From DATKEH01 sp035546355 (GTDB lineage Bacteria > Acidobacteriota > Thermoanaerobaculia > Multivoradales > JAIOJS01): 8,040 nt of DNA. The stretch lies in the NCBI GenBank assembly GCA_035546355.1, contig DATKEH010000372.1, positions 1 through 8,040 on the forward strand. Reading direction: 5' to 3'. A model generated the notes under the pieces. The model did no database searches. It saw only the letters and a program-made list of their open reading frames with translations, and had not been told where the DNA came from. The position numbers and the translations under genes are program-made. Shown here in pieces: positions 1 to 6,971 of this stretch (within the stretch, counting starts at the first letter, position 1; each line of letters starts with the position of its first letter).

Positions 1-1
1 G

Positions 2-757
2 TTCACCGCCGCCGACGACGAGAGGGCCCCGAACGTGGCGGTGATCAACGAGACGCTGGCGCGGCGCCACTTCCCGGAGGGGGGTGCTCTGGGCAGGACC
101 TTCCGCTTCCGCGGCGAGGAGGTGACGGTCGTCGGCATCGCGCGCGACGCCAAGTACGCCAACCTCGGGGAGGAGACGCCCGCCTTCGTCTACTTCCCCA
201 TCGACCAGCTCTGGCGGCCGTCGCACCAGCTGCTGGTGCGCACCGAGGGCGATCCCCTGCGGCTCGCCCCGGCCCTGGCGGCGGCGGTGCGGGCGATCGA
301 CCCGGCGCTGCCCCGGCCCGAGGTCATCAGCCTCGAGGAGGTGACCCGCGTCGCTCTGCTGCCGCAGCGGGTGGCGGCGGGGGTCACCGGCGCCCTCGGC
401 GGCGTCGGCCTGCTGCTGACCGCCGTCGGGCTGTACGGGATGATCGCCTTCGCGGCGAGCCGGCGGACGCGCGAGATCGGGGTGCGTATGGCCTTCGGCG
501 CGCGCCGCGCCGACGTGCTCGGCCTGATCGTCGGCGAGGGGCTGCGGCTGGCGGGACTGGGCGTGCTGCTCGGGCTGCTGCTCGCCGCTGCCGCGACGCG
601 GGTCATGGCCGGCCTGCTGCTCGGCGTCAGCCCGCTGGACGCGGGCACCTTCCTCGGAGCCGCGCTGCTGTTCGTCGGCGTCGCCGCCGCCGCCAGCTAC
701 CTGCCGGCCCGGCGCGCCGCCGCGGGGGACCCGGTGGCGGCCCTGCGCGCCGAGTGA
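2..757 (+). CDS. ADOP/MacB-type ABC transporter permease, C-terminal part (5' end outside window)
   Basis: The frame is open from base 2, so the 5' end lies outside the window; 251 residues and a TGA stop are visible. Residues 1-110 are the end of an extracytoplasmic MacB-type domain, with the typical NVAVINETLARRHFPEG and VVGIARDAKY strings. Residues ~123-250 form an FtsX domain: a hydrophobic segment at ~125-150, the charged loop SRRTREIGVRMAFGARR (153-169), a second segment at ~180-203, a third at ~215-234, and the family-typical end YLPARRAAAGDPVAALRAE. This matches the ADOP family, common and multicopy in Acidobacteriota. These permeases sit in the inner membrane without their own ATPase domain; substrates are generally unknown. 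The gene converges on the minus-strand exporter cluster, 24 nt from its last stop codon, and shows no sign of functional linkage to it. An internal GTG at 35 is not the true start because the homologous sequence continues upstream of it. Confidence 0.93.
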   Translation, partial: FTAADDERAPNVAVINETLARRHFPEGGALGRTFRFRGEEVTVVGIARDAKYANLGEETPAFVYFPIDQLWRPSHQLLVRTEGDPLRLAPALAAAVRAIDPALPRPEVISLEEVTRVALLPQRVAAGVTGALGGVGLLLTAVGLYGMIAFAASRRTREIGVRMAFGARRADVLGLIVGEGLRLAGLGVLLGLLLAAAATRVMAGLLLGVSPLDAGTFLGAALLFVGVAAAASYLPARRAAAGDPVAALRAE

Positions 758-764
758 GGGCACC

Positions 765-779
765 GCGCCGCCGGGGCGC
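765..779. terminator. Small GC hairpin between two convergent genes, possible weak terminator
   Basis: The 24-nt gap between the two convergent stop codons contains GCGCC-GCCGG-GGCGC, a perfect 5-bp stem with a 5-nt loop. It would form in transcripts from either strand. There is no T-run on either side, and short GC inverted repeats are common by chance in DNA this rich in GC. A shared terminator is therefore only a possibility suggested by position. Confidence 0.2.
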
Positions 780-781
780 CG

Positions 782-2914
782 TCAGGGGTGGGCGATCACC
801 ACCAGAGTGGGGGCGTGCCGCTCGACGCACTCCATGGCGCACCGGAGGCTGGCGGGGTCCAAGGAGCCGAAGCTCTCGTCGAGCACCACTACGGGCGCCT
901 CCTGCAGCAGGGCGCGGGCGACGAAGAGGCGGCTCTGCTCCCCGTGGGAGAGCTGCCACCCGACCTCGCCGACCGTCTGCTGGAGGCCGGCGGGCATCCG
1001 CTCGAGCAGCGGGCCGAGGCCGAGCTCGCGGCAGATCTCCTCCGCCCGGGCCAGGTCCTGCGCGGCCGGCGGCCAGCCTCGCCCGAGGAGCAGGTTGAAG
1101 GCGAAGGTGCCCACGAAGACGTGGTTCTCGTGAAACTGGGGGGCCGAGGAGAACCGCCGCCGCCACGCCGCCTCTCCCAGGCTCTGCCGATCCAGGCCGT
1201 CGAGCAGCAGCGTGCCGCGCCCCGCGGCCCGCAGGCCGGTGAGGATCGACGTCAGGGTCGACTTGCCTCCCCCCGAGGGCCCGTGCACGAGGATCCGGTC
1301 CCCCTGGCGCAGGTCCAGGCTGCACCCCCGCAGCACCCGGTGGCCGGGCCGGTAGGAGAACTCGAGCTCCCGGCCCTCGAGCACCACCTCGCCGGGCGGC
1401 CGTTCGGCGCTGGGCGCCCCGATGGCGACCGCGGGATCGCCCGGCTCCCGGGGGCGGCTCGCGGCGCGCCAGAGGAAGCTCACCTGTCCGGCCGCGATCG
1501 CGGCGTCGCCGAGCGAGACCAGGGCGGGACCCATCATGGAGAAGGCCTTGAACGCGAGCAACATGCCGCCGACGCCGAGAGCGACCCGGGCATCGGCGGC
1601 ACCCCGCCCGACCAGGGCCGGGGCCAACGCGGCGAGGCTCGCCAGCAGCCAGCCGTAGCCGGGAAGGGCGGCGAGCAGGGCAGCGAGGCGGTCGGGGCGG
1701 CGGGCCAGCGCCAGGTAGCTCGCCAGGCGGGAGTCCTCGCCTTCGTGCCGGCGCGCCGCCGCCTGCTGGACGAGCCGCGTGCGGTGGCCGGCCATCTTCT
1801 CGACGAGGTCGTCGGTGAGGGCGATTCGCCCGCAGGTCCATTGCCGCCGGGCCCGGTAGTAGAGCGCCGCCAGCAAGGCCGTGGCAGCCACCCACAGCAG
1901 GAGGGCCCAGAGGTGCAGCGCGCCGCCGGCCCCCCACCACAGCAGCGGTGCGGCGAGCGCCAGGTCGACGGCGTGGGAGAGGACCAGGATGCCGCCGTCG
2001 AGGGCCAGGGTCTCGGCGGCCTCGGACTCCAGCGCCGTGCCCAGGAGCCGACCCGAGCCGCGGTGCCGGATCTCGTCGGGGTCGAGCCGTAGCGCCCCGG
2101 CGAGCAGGCGCCGCTTGAGCAGCCAGCCGAGGCGCACCCCGAACAGGCCGCCGTACCACGGCTCGAGCAGGCGAAAGGGAATGACCGTGAAGATGGCGAG
2201 CACCAGCGCCGCCATCCACGCCGCGCCCGGTGCGCCGTGGCGGACCGCCTGCCACAGCACCCACCACCCGGAGAGCCAGAGCACCATCTTGACGGCGTAG
2301 GCGGCGAGGAACCGCCCCAGCAACCCGGCGAGGCCGGCGTCCCTGGCCTGTGCCAGGAAGCTCGCGCCGGGCGGCATCCGCAATTGCCATCCACGGGCCA
2401 CCGGCCGACCCCCCAGCCGAGCGGCGAGGAGCCGCTCGCGGGCGGCCGGGCGGCGCGCGGGGTCGACCTCGGAGGCTTCGAGGGTGCGCTCGACCCGCGC
2501 CATGGGCTCGCGGTCGAGTCGCCAGCGAAGGGCTCGGAGCAGGGCATCCGCCGCCACCTCCGCCGTGCCGCCCCCGGGCGCGACGAGCCACGCCCGCGCA
2601 CCTCGCACCTGCCGTACGGCGAGCAGGCCCTCCTCCTCGCCGCCCCGAGGTGCGAGCAGGCATGGCGCGCGCCGGGCCACCGCCGCAGGTCCGTCGTCGT
2701 AGGCGAGCGTCCACGGCTCGGTCTCGAGGCCGCGGTGGTCGGCGACGCTTTCCAGGTAGGTCGCGAGCCCGCCGGCGGGGCCCTCGGCGGGGGGAGGCGG
2801 TGGCGTCGGCTCGTCGCCACCCGCGCGTGCGCCGCCGCCACTCGGGGCCAGCGCGACGAGCGCCTCCCCGGCCCGCTGGCGCGGCCAGAAGAGGCCCTCG
2901 AGCTGGCGTCTCAC
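782..2914 (-). CDS. ABC exporter half (permease + ATPase) without catalytic peptidase, NHLM/NHLP ABC2-like
   Basis: A 710-residue protein proposed as the second half of a heterodimeric peptide exporter with the C39-bearing gene just upstream. The start is GTG at 2914, overlapping that gene's TGA as GTGA (translational coupling), with GGAGG 4 nt before it. Residues 1-~190 are a soluble N-terminal region with no Cys in a C39 motif. Hydrophobic segments lie at ~194-223, 231-249, 305-325, 333-353, 413-435 and 444-465, as expected for a six-helix exporter fold. The ATPase domain runs from ~510: Walker A GPSGGGKST (545-553), Q-loop APQF (Q593), signature LSHGE (655-659, LSGGQ in most families), Walker B VVVLDES (D679, catalytic E680), and H-loop IAHP (H709). 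The protein stops one residue after the H-loop histidine, lacking the usual 25-30 residue tail. Role: ATP-driven peptide translocation across the inner membrane. The ABC-exporter assignment is firm; the NHLM-like subtype is inferred from gene order. Confidence 0.92.
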   Translation of the reverse strand: MRRQLEGLFWPRQRAGEALVALAPSGGGARAGGDEPTPPPPPAEGPAGGLATYLESVADHRGLETEPWTLAYDDGPAAVARRAPCLLAPRGGEEEGLLAVRQVRGARAWLVAPGGGTAEVAADALLRALRWRLDREPMARVERTLEASEVDPARRPAARERLLAARLGGRPVARGWQLRMPPGASFLAQARDAGLAGLLGRFLAAYAVKMVLWLSGWWVLWQAVRHGAPGAAWMAALVLAIFTVIPFRLLEPWYGGLFGVRLGWLLKRRLLAGALRLDPDEIRHRGSGRLLGTALESEAAETLALDGGILVLSHAVDLALAAPLLWWGAGGALHLWALLLWVAATALLAALYYRARRQWTCGRIALTDDLVEKMAGHRTRLVQQAAARRHEGEDSRLASYLALARRPDRLAALLAALPGYGWLLASLAALAPALVGRGAADARVALGVGGMLLAFKAFSMMGPALVSLGDAAIAAGQVSFLWRAASRPREPGDPAVAIGAPSAERPPGEVVLEGRELEFSYRPGHRVLRGCSLDLRQGDRILVHGPSGGGKSTLTSILTGLRAAGRGTLLLDGLDRQSLGEAAWRRRFSSAPQFHENHVFVGTFAFNLLLGRGWPPAAQDLARAEEICRELGLGPLLERMPAGLQQTVGEVGWQLSHGEQSRLFVARALLQEAPVVVLDESFGSLDPASLRCAMECVERHAPTLVVIAHP

Positions 2915-5613
2915 GGCCCCTCCCCCGGCGGCGCCTCGGCCAGCGTTCCCCCCTCCACCCACCAGCTGCGCCAGCGCGCCCGCGACCACACCCGCTCCCG
3001 CACCTCGCGATCGGCCTCGGCCAGGGCGGCATAGGGAGATCCCGCGGCGGTGGCGAGGGCGGCGGGGTCCCCGTCTTCGACGATGCGCCCGTCCGAGACG
3101 ACGACCACCCTGTCGAAGCCGGCCGCGTCGGCCACGTCGTGGGTGACGCAGATCAGCGTCGCCCCGCGCCACCAGCGCCGCGCCCGCGCCAGGAGCTGGC
3201 GCCGCTGGTCTCGGCCCAGGCCGCGAAACGGCTCGTCGAGCAGCGCCAGGCGGACGCCCGAGCGCGACAGGGCGCGCCCCAGCCGCACCCGCTGGCCTTC
3301 ACCGCCGGACAGCAACCCGCCGCCCTCGCCCAGCGACGTCTGCAGGCCCGTGGGCAGCCGCTCGAGGACGTCGCGCAGCGCCGCCGCGTCGAGTACCCGC
3401 GGCAGGGTCTCGACCGGCCCGCTCGGGTTGCCGTAGGTCAGGTTGCGCAGCAGGCTGCGATTCCACAGACGCACGGCCGGATCCACCCAGGCGATCGCCG
3501 AGCGCAGGGAGTCGAGGCGCACGCTCTCGAGCGGCCGCCCGTCGATCTCGACCTCCCCGCGGGAGGGCGGATGCCATCCCAGGAGCAGGCCGAGGAGGGT
3601 GGTCTTGCCCGCCCCGGACGGCCCGACCACCGCCAGGTGCTCCCCGGGCGCCACCTCGAGGTCGACGTCGGCGAGGACGGCGCGCCCGCCGAGCTCGACG
3701 GTGACGCCGCGCAGCGCGAGCCCCATGCCGCGGGTCGCGGAGGGGTCCGGCGGTGGTTCTTCGCCCGCGGGGCCCGGAGTGTCGCGCTCGGGGGCGCCGA
3801 GCGGCTCGACCGCCCGCAGGGCCACGTTGCGCTCGCGTGCGAGCTGCTGCGCCCGGTAGACCACCTGGCGGCCGCGGAAGGGCAGGTGGAGCCCCCAGTA
3901 GGCGAGCAGCAGTACCGCGCCCGGCGCCGCTCCCGCCGCCAGGGCGTCGACCAGGATCCAGGCCACCGCCGCGAGGGTGGCGACGATCTGCACCCCCTCG
4001 ATCCGCACGTGCCAGCGCAGGAAGTCCACGCTCGCCCGCATCCACTCCCCGAGGAGGCGCTCGTGCTCGCGGCGCAGGACCCGTTCCGCGCCGTGGCTGC
4101 GCACCGCCACCAGGCCCACCATGGCCTCCTGGTAGACGCGTGCCAGGCTGCCGAGGTGGCTGCGCACCTTCAGGTCGAGCTCCGACAGGGCGGGTTGGGC
4201 GAGGAGGGGTACCGCGATCGACAGGGTCGACGCCGCCACCGCGGCCCACCCGAGGGGCGGATGGAGCCAGGCCATGCCGGCGGTGGTGAGCGCTACCTCG
4301 CCGAGGCCCTGCACGAAGCGGCGGGCCCCGTCCGGGGTGGCGCGCAGGCGGTGGAGGGTGTGGCCGCGCTCGGCCATGTCCGAGACCGGGCGGCTGCGGA
4401 AGTAGCGGTCCTCGATCCTGGGGAGCTTGTCGAGGAAGCGCCGGCGCAAGCCCCCTTCGATGCGGCGCCCGAAGCCCCGGGACTCGCTCTCCAGGGAGAG
4501 GGTGAGCCCCAGCGCGGCGAGCACGAAGACGACCAGCGCCATCCAGCCGGCCGCCCGTTGCAGGCCCGTGCCGAGGAGCAGCCCGGCGTCGAGCAGGCCG
4601 CGGAAGAGCAGGGCTTCGACCGTCACCACCAGCGCCGCGAGCCCCGCTCCGGCGAGCCACGTCGCCAGGCGGCCCTTCCCCTCTCGGCCCCAGAGCTCCA
4701 ACAGCTGCCGGCCGGGGCCGGGCTCGGGCGCGATGACGGCGGCCACCGATGCCGCGCCGAGGCCGGCCGCCGCATCGGCGCCGTCGCGCGGCGGCGGAGC
4801 CGGCGTCGCGGCCCCCCGTACGCGCACCAGCACTGCCCCTCGCAGCAGCAGCTGCTCGGGGTCCCCCTCGCTCGGCCGGACGGTCCAGTGCTCGGGAGGC
4901 AGCACGTCGGGGTCCTCCCGAGCCTCCCGGAAGAGCCTGTCGAGGAGGCGCGACGCCTCGCCGCCGCGGCGAACCGCTCCGGCGTCGACGAGCGCGGCGA
5001 CCGTCCGTACGGCAGCGTCGAGGCTGGCCGGACCCCGCCAGCCGGGGTCCTCGAGAGCCGCGTCGCCGAGCCGCGAGCGCGCCTCGGCGCCGACGCCGAG
5101 GCCCTCCATCCGCTGCCCGAGCGGCCGCCGCAGCTCGCTCGTCCCGGCCCACTCGCGAAACGCCTGCCAGGGAACCGGCAGCTGGTGGACGTAGACCTCG
5201 GACAGGAAGCGGTCCGCCCGCGGCCAGCGCCGGCCCGCGACCGGGTCCATCACCTGGACGACCCCTCCCCGGTGGAGCCGCCAGGCGACCACGAAGTGGG
5301 TGAGCCCGTCGGCGCCGACCGTCACCACCAGCGCCGGCAGGGCGCCGGCCGAGGCGACCAGCAGGTGGTCGACCGGAATCACGACCTGCTCGGCGGCCAG
5401 GCCGAGCTGGCCGGCCACCAGCTCGAGGGTGTCGATCGAGGTCCCGTCGACGTCGGTGCGACAGACCTCGCGCAGGCGACCGTAGCTCGCCCTCAGGCCG
5501 TGGCCGAGCAGCAGGGCGTGGAGGCAGGCGGGGCCGCAGTCCATCGCCGAGCTCTGGATCACCTCGGGCACCAGGCGCCGCCGCCGGGCGCCGGCCAGGC
5601 GCTCAGGATCCAT
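2911..5613 (-). CDS. C39 peptidase-containing ABC exporter (peptidase/permease/ATPase), NHLM/NHLP ABC1-like
   Basis: A 900-residue protein that should cleave a leader peptide and export the product. The ATG at 5613 overlaps the end of the upstream HlyD gene by 11 nt. Residues ~14-150 are a C39 peptidase: VIQSSAMDCGPACL gives Q20 (oxyanion hole) and catalytic C26, THFVVAW gives H106, and MDPVAGRRW gives D123, so the catalytic set is intact. Residues ~160-310 are a long linker absent from ordinary bacteriocin exporters; it includes an EHWTVRPSEG...LLLRGAVLVRVRG stretch (241-267). Hydrophobic segments lie at ~316-338, 353-372, 436-450, 455-472, 543-560 and 564-578. ATPase domain: Walker A GPSGAGKTT (664-672); WVDPAVRLWN where the Q-loop belongs, with D711/P712 and no glutamine; signature LSGGE (768-772); Walker B LALLDEP (D793, E794); H-loop VTHD (H825). 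At 900 aa it is longer than typical NHLM ABC1 proteins (roughly 700 aa), because of the linker. It probably pairs with the downstream ABC half. Confidence 0.94.
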   Translation of the reverse strand: MDPERLAGARRRRLVPEVIQSSAMDCGPACLHALLLGHGLRASYGRLREVCRTDVDGTSIDTLELVAGQLGLAAEQVVIPVDHLLVASAGALPALVVTVGADGLTHFVVAWRLHRGGVVQVMDPVAGRRWPRADRFLSEVYVHQLPVPWQAFREWAGTSELRRPLGQRMEGLGVGAEARSRLGDAALEDPGWRGPASLDAAVRTVAALVDAGAVRRGGEASRLLDRLFREAREDPDVLPPEHWTVRPSEGDPEQLLLRGAVLVRVRGAATPAPPPRDGADAAAGLGAASVAAVIAPEPGPGRQLLELWGREGKGRLATWLAGAGLAALVVTVEALLFRGLLDAGLLLGTGLQRAAGWMALVVFVLAALGLTLSLESESRGFGRRIEGGLRRRFLDKLPRIEDRYFRSRPVSDMAERGHTLHRLRATPDGARRFVQGLGEVALTTAGMAWLHPPLGWAAVAASTLSIAVPLLAQPALSELDLKVRSHLGSLARVYQEAMVGLVAVRSHGAERVLRREHERLLGEWMRASVDFLRWHVRIEGVQIVATLAAVAWILVDALAAGAAPGAVLLLAYWGLHLPFRGRQVVYRAQQLARERNVALRAVEPLGAPERDTPGPAGEEPPPDPSATRGMGLALRGVTVELGGRAVLADVDLEVAPGEHLAVVGPSGAGKTTLLGLLLGWHPPSRGEVEIDGRPLESVRLDSLRSAIAWVDPAVRLWNRSLLRNLTYGNPSGPVETLPRVLDAAALRDVLERLPTGLQTSLGEGGGLLSGGEGQRVRLGRALSRSGVRLALLDEPFRGLGRDQRRQLLARARRWWRGATLICVTHDVADAAGFDRVVVVSDGRIVEDGDPAALATAAGSPYAALAEADREVRERVWSRARWRSWWVEGGTLAEAPPGEGP

Positions 5614-6808
5614 CGTCGAGCCGCTTTCCTACCGCCCGCAGGAGCAGGGTGGCGGGGCGGGCCCGCTCGACGACGACCCGTACCTCGCCCGTCATGCCGT
5701 GCGAGAGCCGGCCGGCCTGTCCCGGCCCGGGTTCCAGCGCGAGCTCGACCGCCACCCGGCCGCCGCCGTCCGAGGGGTCGCTGGCGACCCGCTCCACGCG
5801 AGCGGGCACGGTGCCGAAGTGGATCCAGGGCAGGCCGTCGACCAGCATCCGGGCCGGTTGGCCGGGAGCGACGCGGCCCACCGCCTCGGCGGCGGAGAAC
5901 GACGCCTCGATCCTCAGGCCTCCCGTCGGAACCAGGGTGGCGACCCGATCGCCCTCCTCCAGGCGCACGCCGGGGGACGGGAGGGCGAGCGATCCCACCC
6001 TGCCCGCGACGGGGCTGCGGAGCACCCGCCGGGACACCTCGTGCCGCAGCCGCTCGACGGCGACCTCCCCGGCCTGCCTGGAGCCCCGGATGCTCTCCAG
6101 CCGGACTTCCAGATCGGCGATCTCGGCGGCGAGGGCCTGCTGCTCGGAACGCGCCTCCCACTCCTCCCGGACGCGCTCCCGTTCCAGGGCCGTGACGCCG
6201 GCCTCCGCCACTTCGAGGCGGACCACGGTCAGCTCCAGGTCGACGGGGCTCGCGACGCCCTCTGCGAGGAGCCGCCGCGCCCTCCGGGTCTCGGCGCGCG
6301 CCTGGTCGAGCTGCGACCTGGCCTGGGCGATACGAGCGTCGAGCGCGGCCAGGCTGGCCTCGGACGCCCGCAGGGCGGCGGACCGCCGCGCCCCGGTCGC
6401 CGCGAGCTGGCGGTCGAGGCTCTCCTCCTGGCCGCGTAGCGGCTCGATCCGCGTCGCCTCCTCCCGTTGCGAGAGGCGCTCGATCTCGTGCTCGAGGACC
6501 ACCAGCGGGTCGCCGGCGGCGACCTCCTCGCCGACCCGCACCAGCAGCTCGGTGACCCACCCCGAAACGGGCGCGTCGAGCCGGACGGCGCGGTCGCGGC
6601 TCTCGATGCGCGCCTCTTCGCTGACCACCAGCAGGTCCACGCCGGAGACGAGCGCCCAGATCCCCCAGGCGAGAAAGACGGCGGCCAGGGTCGCGACGAC
6701 GGGTATCCACCGCCCGCGCCGCTCGCTTTCGAGGGCGGAGAGCGTCTTCGCGAACGAACCAGACAGGGCGTCAGCTCCCGCGGCCGGGCCTCGGATCTCG
6801 ATGGGCAA
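5603..6808 (-). CDS. HlyD-family membrane-fusion (adaptor) protein of the peptide exporter
   Basis: A 401-residue periplasmic adaptor linking the inner-membrane ABC exporter to an outer-membrane channel. The start is TTG at 6808: an in-frame stop (6854-6856) lies 15 codons upstream, there is no ATG or GTG between, and AGGG sits 6 nt ahead. A short cytoplasmic N-terminus is followed by one membrane helix (~34-56). Next come a barrel-sandwich/lipoyl half (~75-107, with DAPVSGWVTELLVRVGEEV), a long E/R/A/L-rich coiled coil (~108-260) interrupted near 183-190, and the second lipoyl half RSPVAGRVGSL...GVRLEEGDRVATLVP (264-294). The beta-barrel domain lies at ~298-385. This domain order is standard for HlyD proteins, and the length fits NHLM-type HlyD proteins. 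The gene ends 11 nt inside the C39-ABC gene, so the two are likely translated together. No TolC-like outer-membrane gene is in the window; a housekeeping one may serve. No missing key features were seen. Confidence 0.93.
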   Translation of the reverse strand: MPIEIRGPAAGADALSGSFAKTLSALESERRGRWIPVVATLAAVFLAWGIWALVSGVDLLVVSEEARIESRDRAVRLDAPVSGWVTELLVRVGEEVAAGDPLVVLEHEIERLSQREEATRIEPLRGQEESLDRQLAATGARRSAALRASEASLAALDARIAQARSQLDQARAETRRARRLLAEGVASPVDLELTVVRLEVAEAGVTALERERVREEWEARSEQQALAAEIADLEVRLESIRGSRQAGEVAVERLRHEVSRRVLRSPVAGRVGSLALPSPGVRLEEGDRVATLVPTGGLRIEASFSAAEAVGRVAPGQPARMLVDGLPWIHFGTVPARVERVASDPSDGGGRVAVELALEPGPGQAGRLSHGMTGEVRVVVERARPATLLLRAVGKRLDDGS

Positions 6809-6819
6809 ACCACGCCCTG

Positions 6820-6836
6820 GGCTTCGGCGCGAAGCC
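6820..6836 (-). promoter_or_regulatory. Intercistronic hairpin between the small peptide ORF and the HlyD gene
   Basis: On the transcribed (minus) strand, GGCTTCG-CGC-CGAAGCC is a perfect 7-bp inverted repeat with a 3-nt loop. It lies in the 66-nt gap between the peptide stop and the HlyD TTG. The AGGG ribosome binding site of the HlyD gene follows immediately. There is no U-run, so it is not a classical terminator. In bacteriocin-type operons such hairpins often stabilise the upstream peptide message or reduce read-through into the transporter genes; that role here is inferred from position only. Confidence 0.4.
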
Positions 6837-6874
6837 TGGAGAGGCGCTAGTCGTCAGGGTCGCGGTGCCCGGGA

Positions 6875-6931
6875 TCAGTAATCCATGCCCTGGGCACGGA
6901 GACCGGCCTTCACATGGGTCTTGACCTTCAA
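6875..6931 (-). CDS. 18-aa basic peptide ORF, candidate exported peptide of the adjacent ABC/HlyD system
   Basis: The first ORF of the exporter cluster reads MKVKTHVKAGLRAQGMDY from TTG at 6931 to TGA at 6877-6875. The start is chosen because GAAAGGGGGTGAT, one mismatch from the full anti-Shine-Dalgarno complement, lies 7 nt upstream, the best ribosome binding site in the window. An in-frame ATG at 6973 would give 32 aa but has no such site. The peptide is strongly basic (K2, K4, K8, R12, H6), has no Cys, Ser or double glycine, and is too short for a usual C39 leader (about 15-30 aa) plus a core. The KVKT-VKAG string resembles short KVKTNVKAG-type peptides I recall from other genomes, an unverified memory. 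Position directly upstream of a peptidase-ABC exporter suggests cargo or signal peptide. A translated leader controlling the operon is the main alternative. That it is translated is well supported; its function is inference. Confidence 0.62.
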   Translation of the reverse strand: MKVKTHVKAGLRAQGMDY

Positions 6932-6934
6932 GAA

Positions 6935-6947
6935 ATCACCCCCTTTC
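6935..6947 (-). promoter_or_regulatory. Near-perfect ribosome binding site for the 18-aa ORF
   Basis: The minus strand reads GAAAGGGGGTGAT, against the ideal GAAAGGAGGTGAT complementary to the 16S 3' end. The single difference (A to G) still allows G-U pairing. The GGGGG core (6943-6939) is 7 nt from the TTG, near-optimal spacing. It decides the start and argues for strong translation of this very short ORF. Confidence 0.75.
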
Positions 6948-6971
6948 GTGGCTCGTCGGAGCGCGGCTCGC

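Noticed and set aside
627..3032. 801-codon minus-strand frame overlapping the second ABC gene
   Set aside because: It is almost entirely R, G, A and P and has no domain. The alternative minus frame (782-2914) carries all ABC motifs.
2915..3172. Upstream ATG at 3172 as start of the second ABC protein
   Set aside because: The extra 86 residues are a G/R-rich shadow of the C39-ABC gene. The GTG at 2914 overlaps that gene's stop as GTGA and has GGAGG just upstream.
2350..6195. 1281-codon open frame on the + strand across the transporter genes
   Set aside because: It lies opposite genes with clear C39, HlyD and ABC motifs. Its translation is rich in G, R, Q, P and H with no recognisable domain. 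Long antisense frames are expected in DNA this GC-rich.
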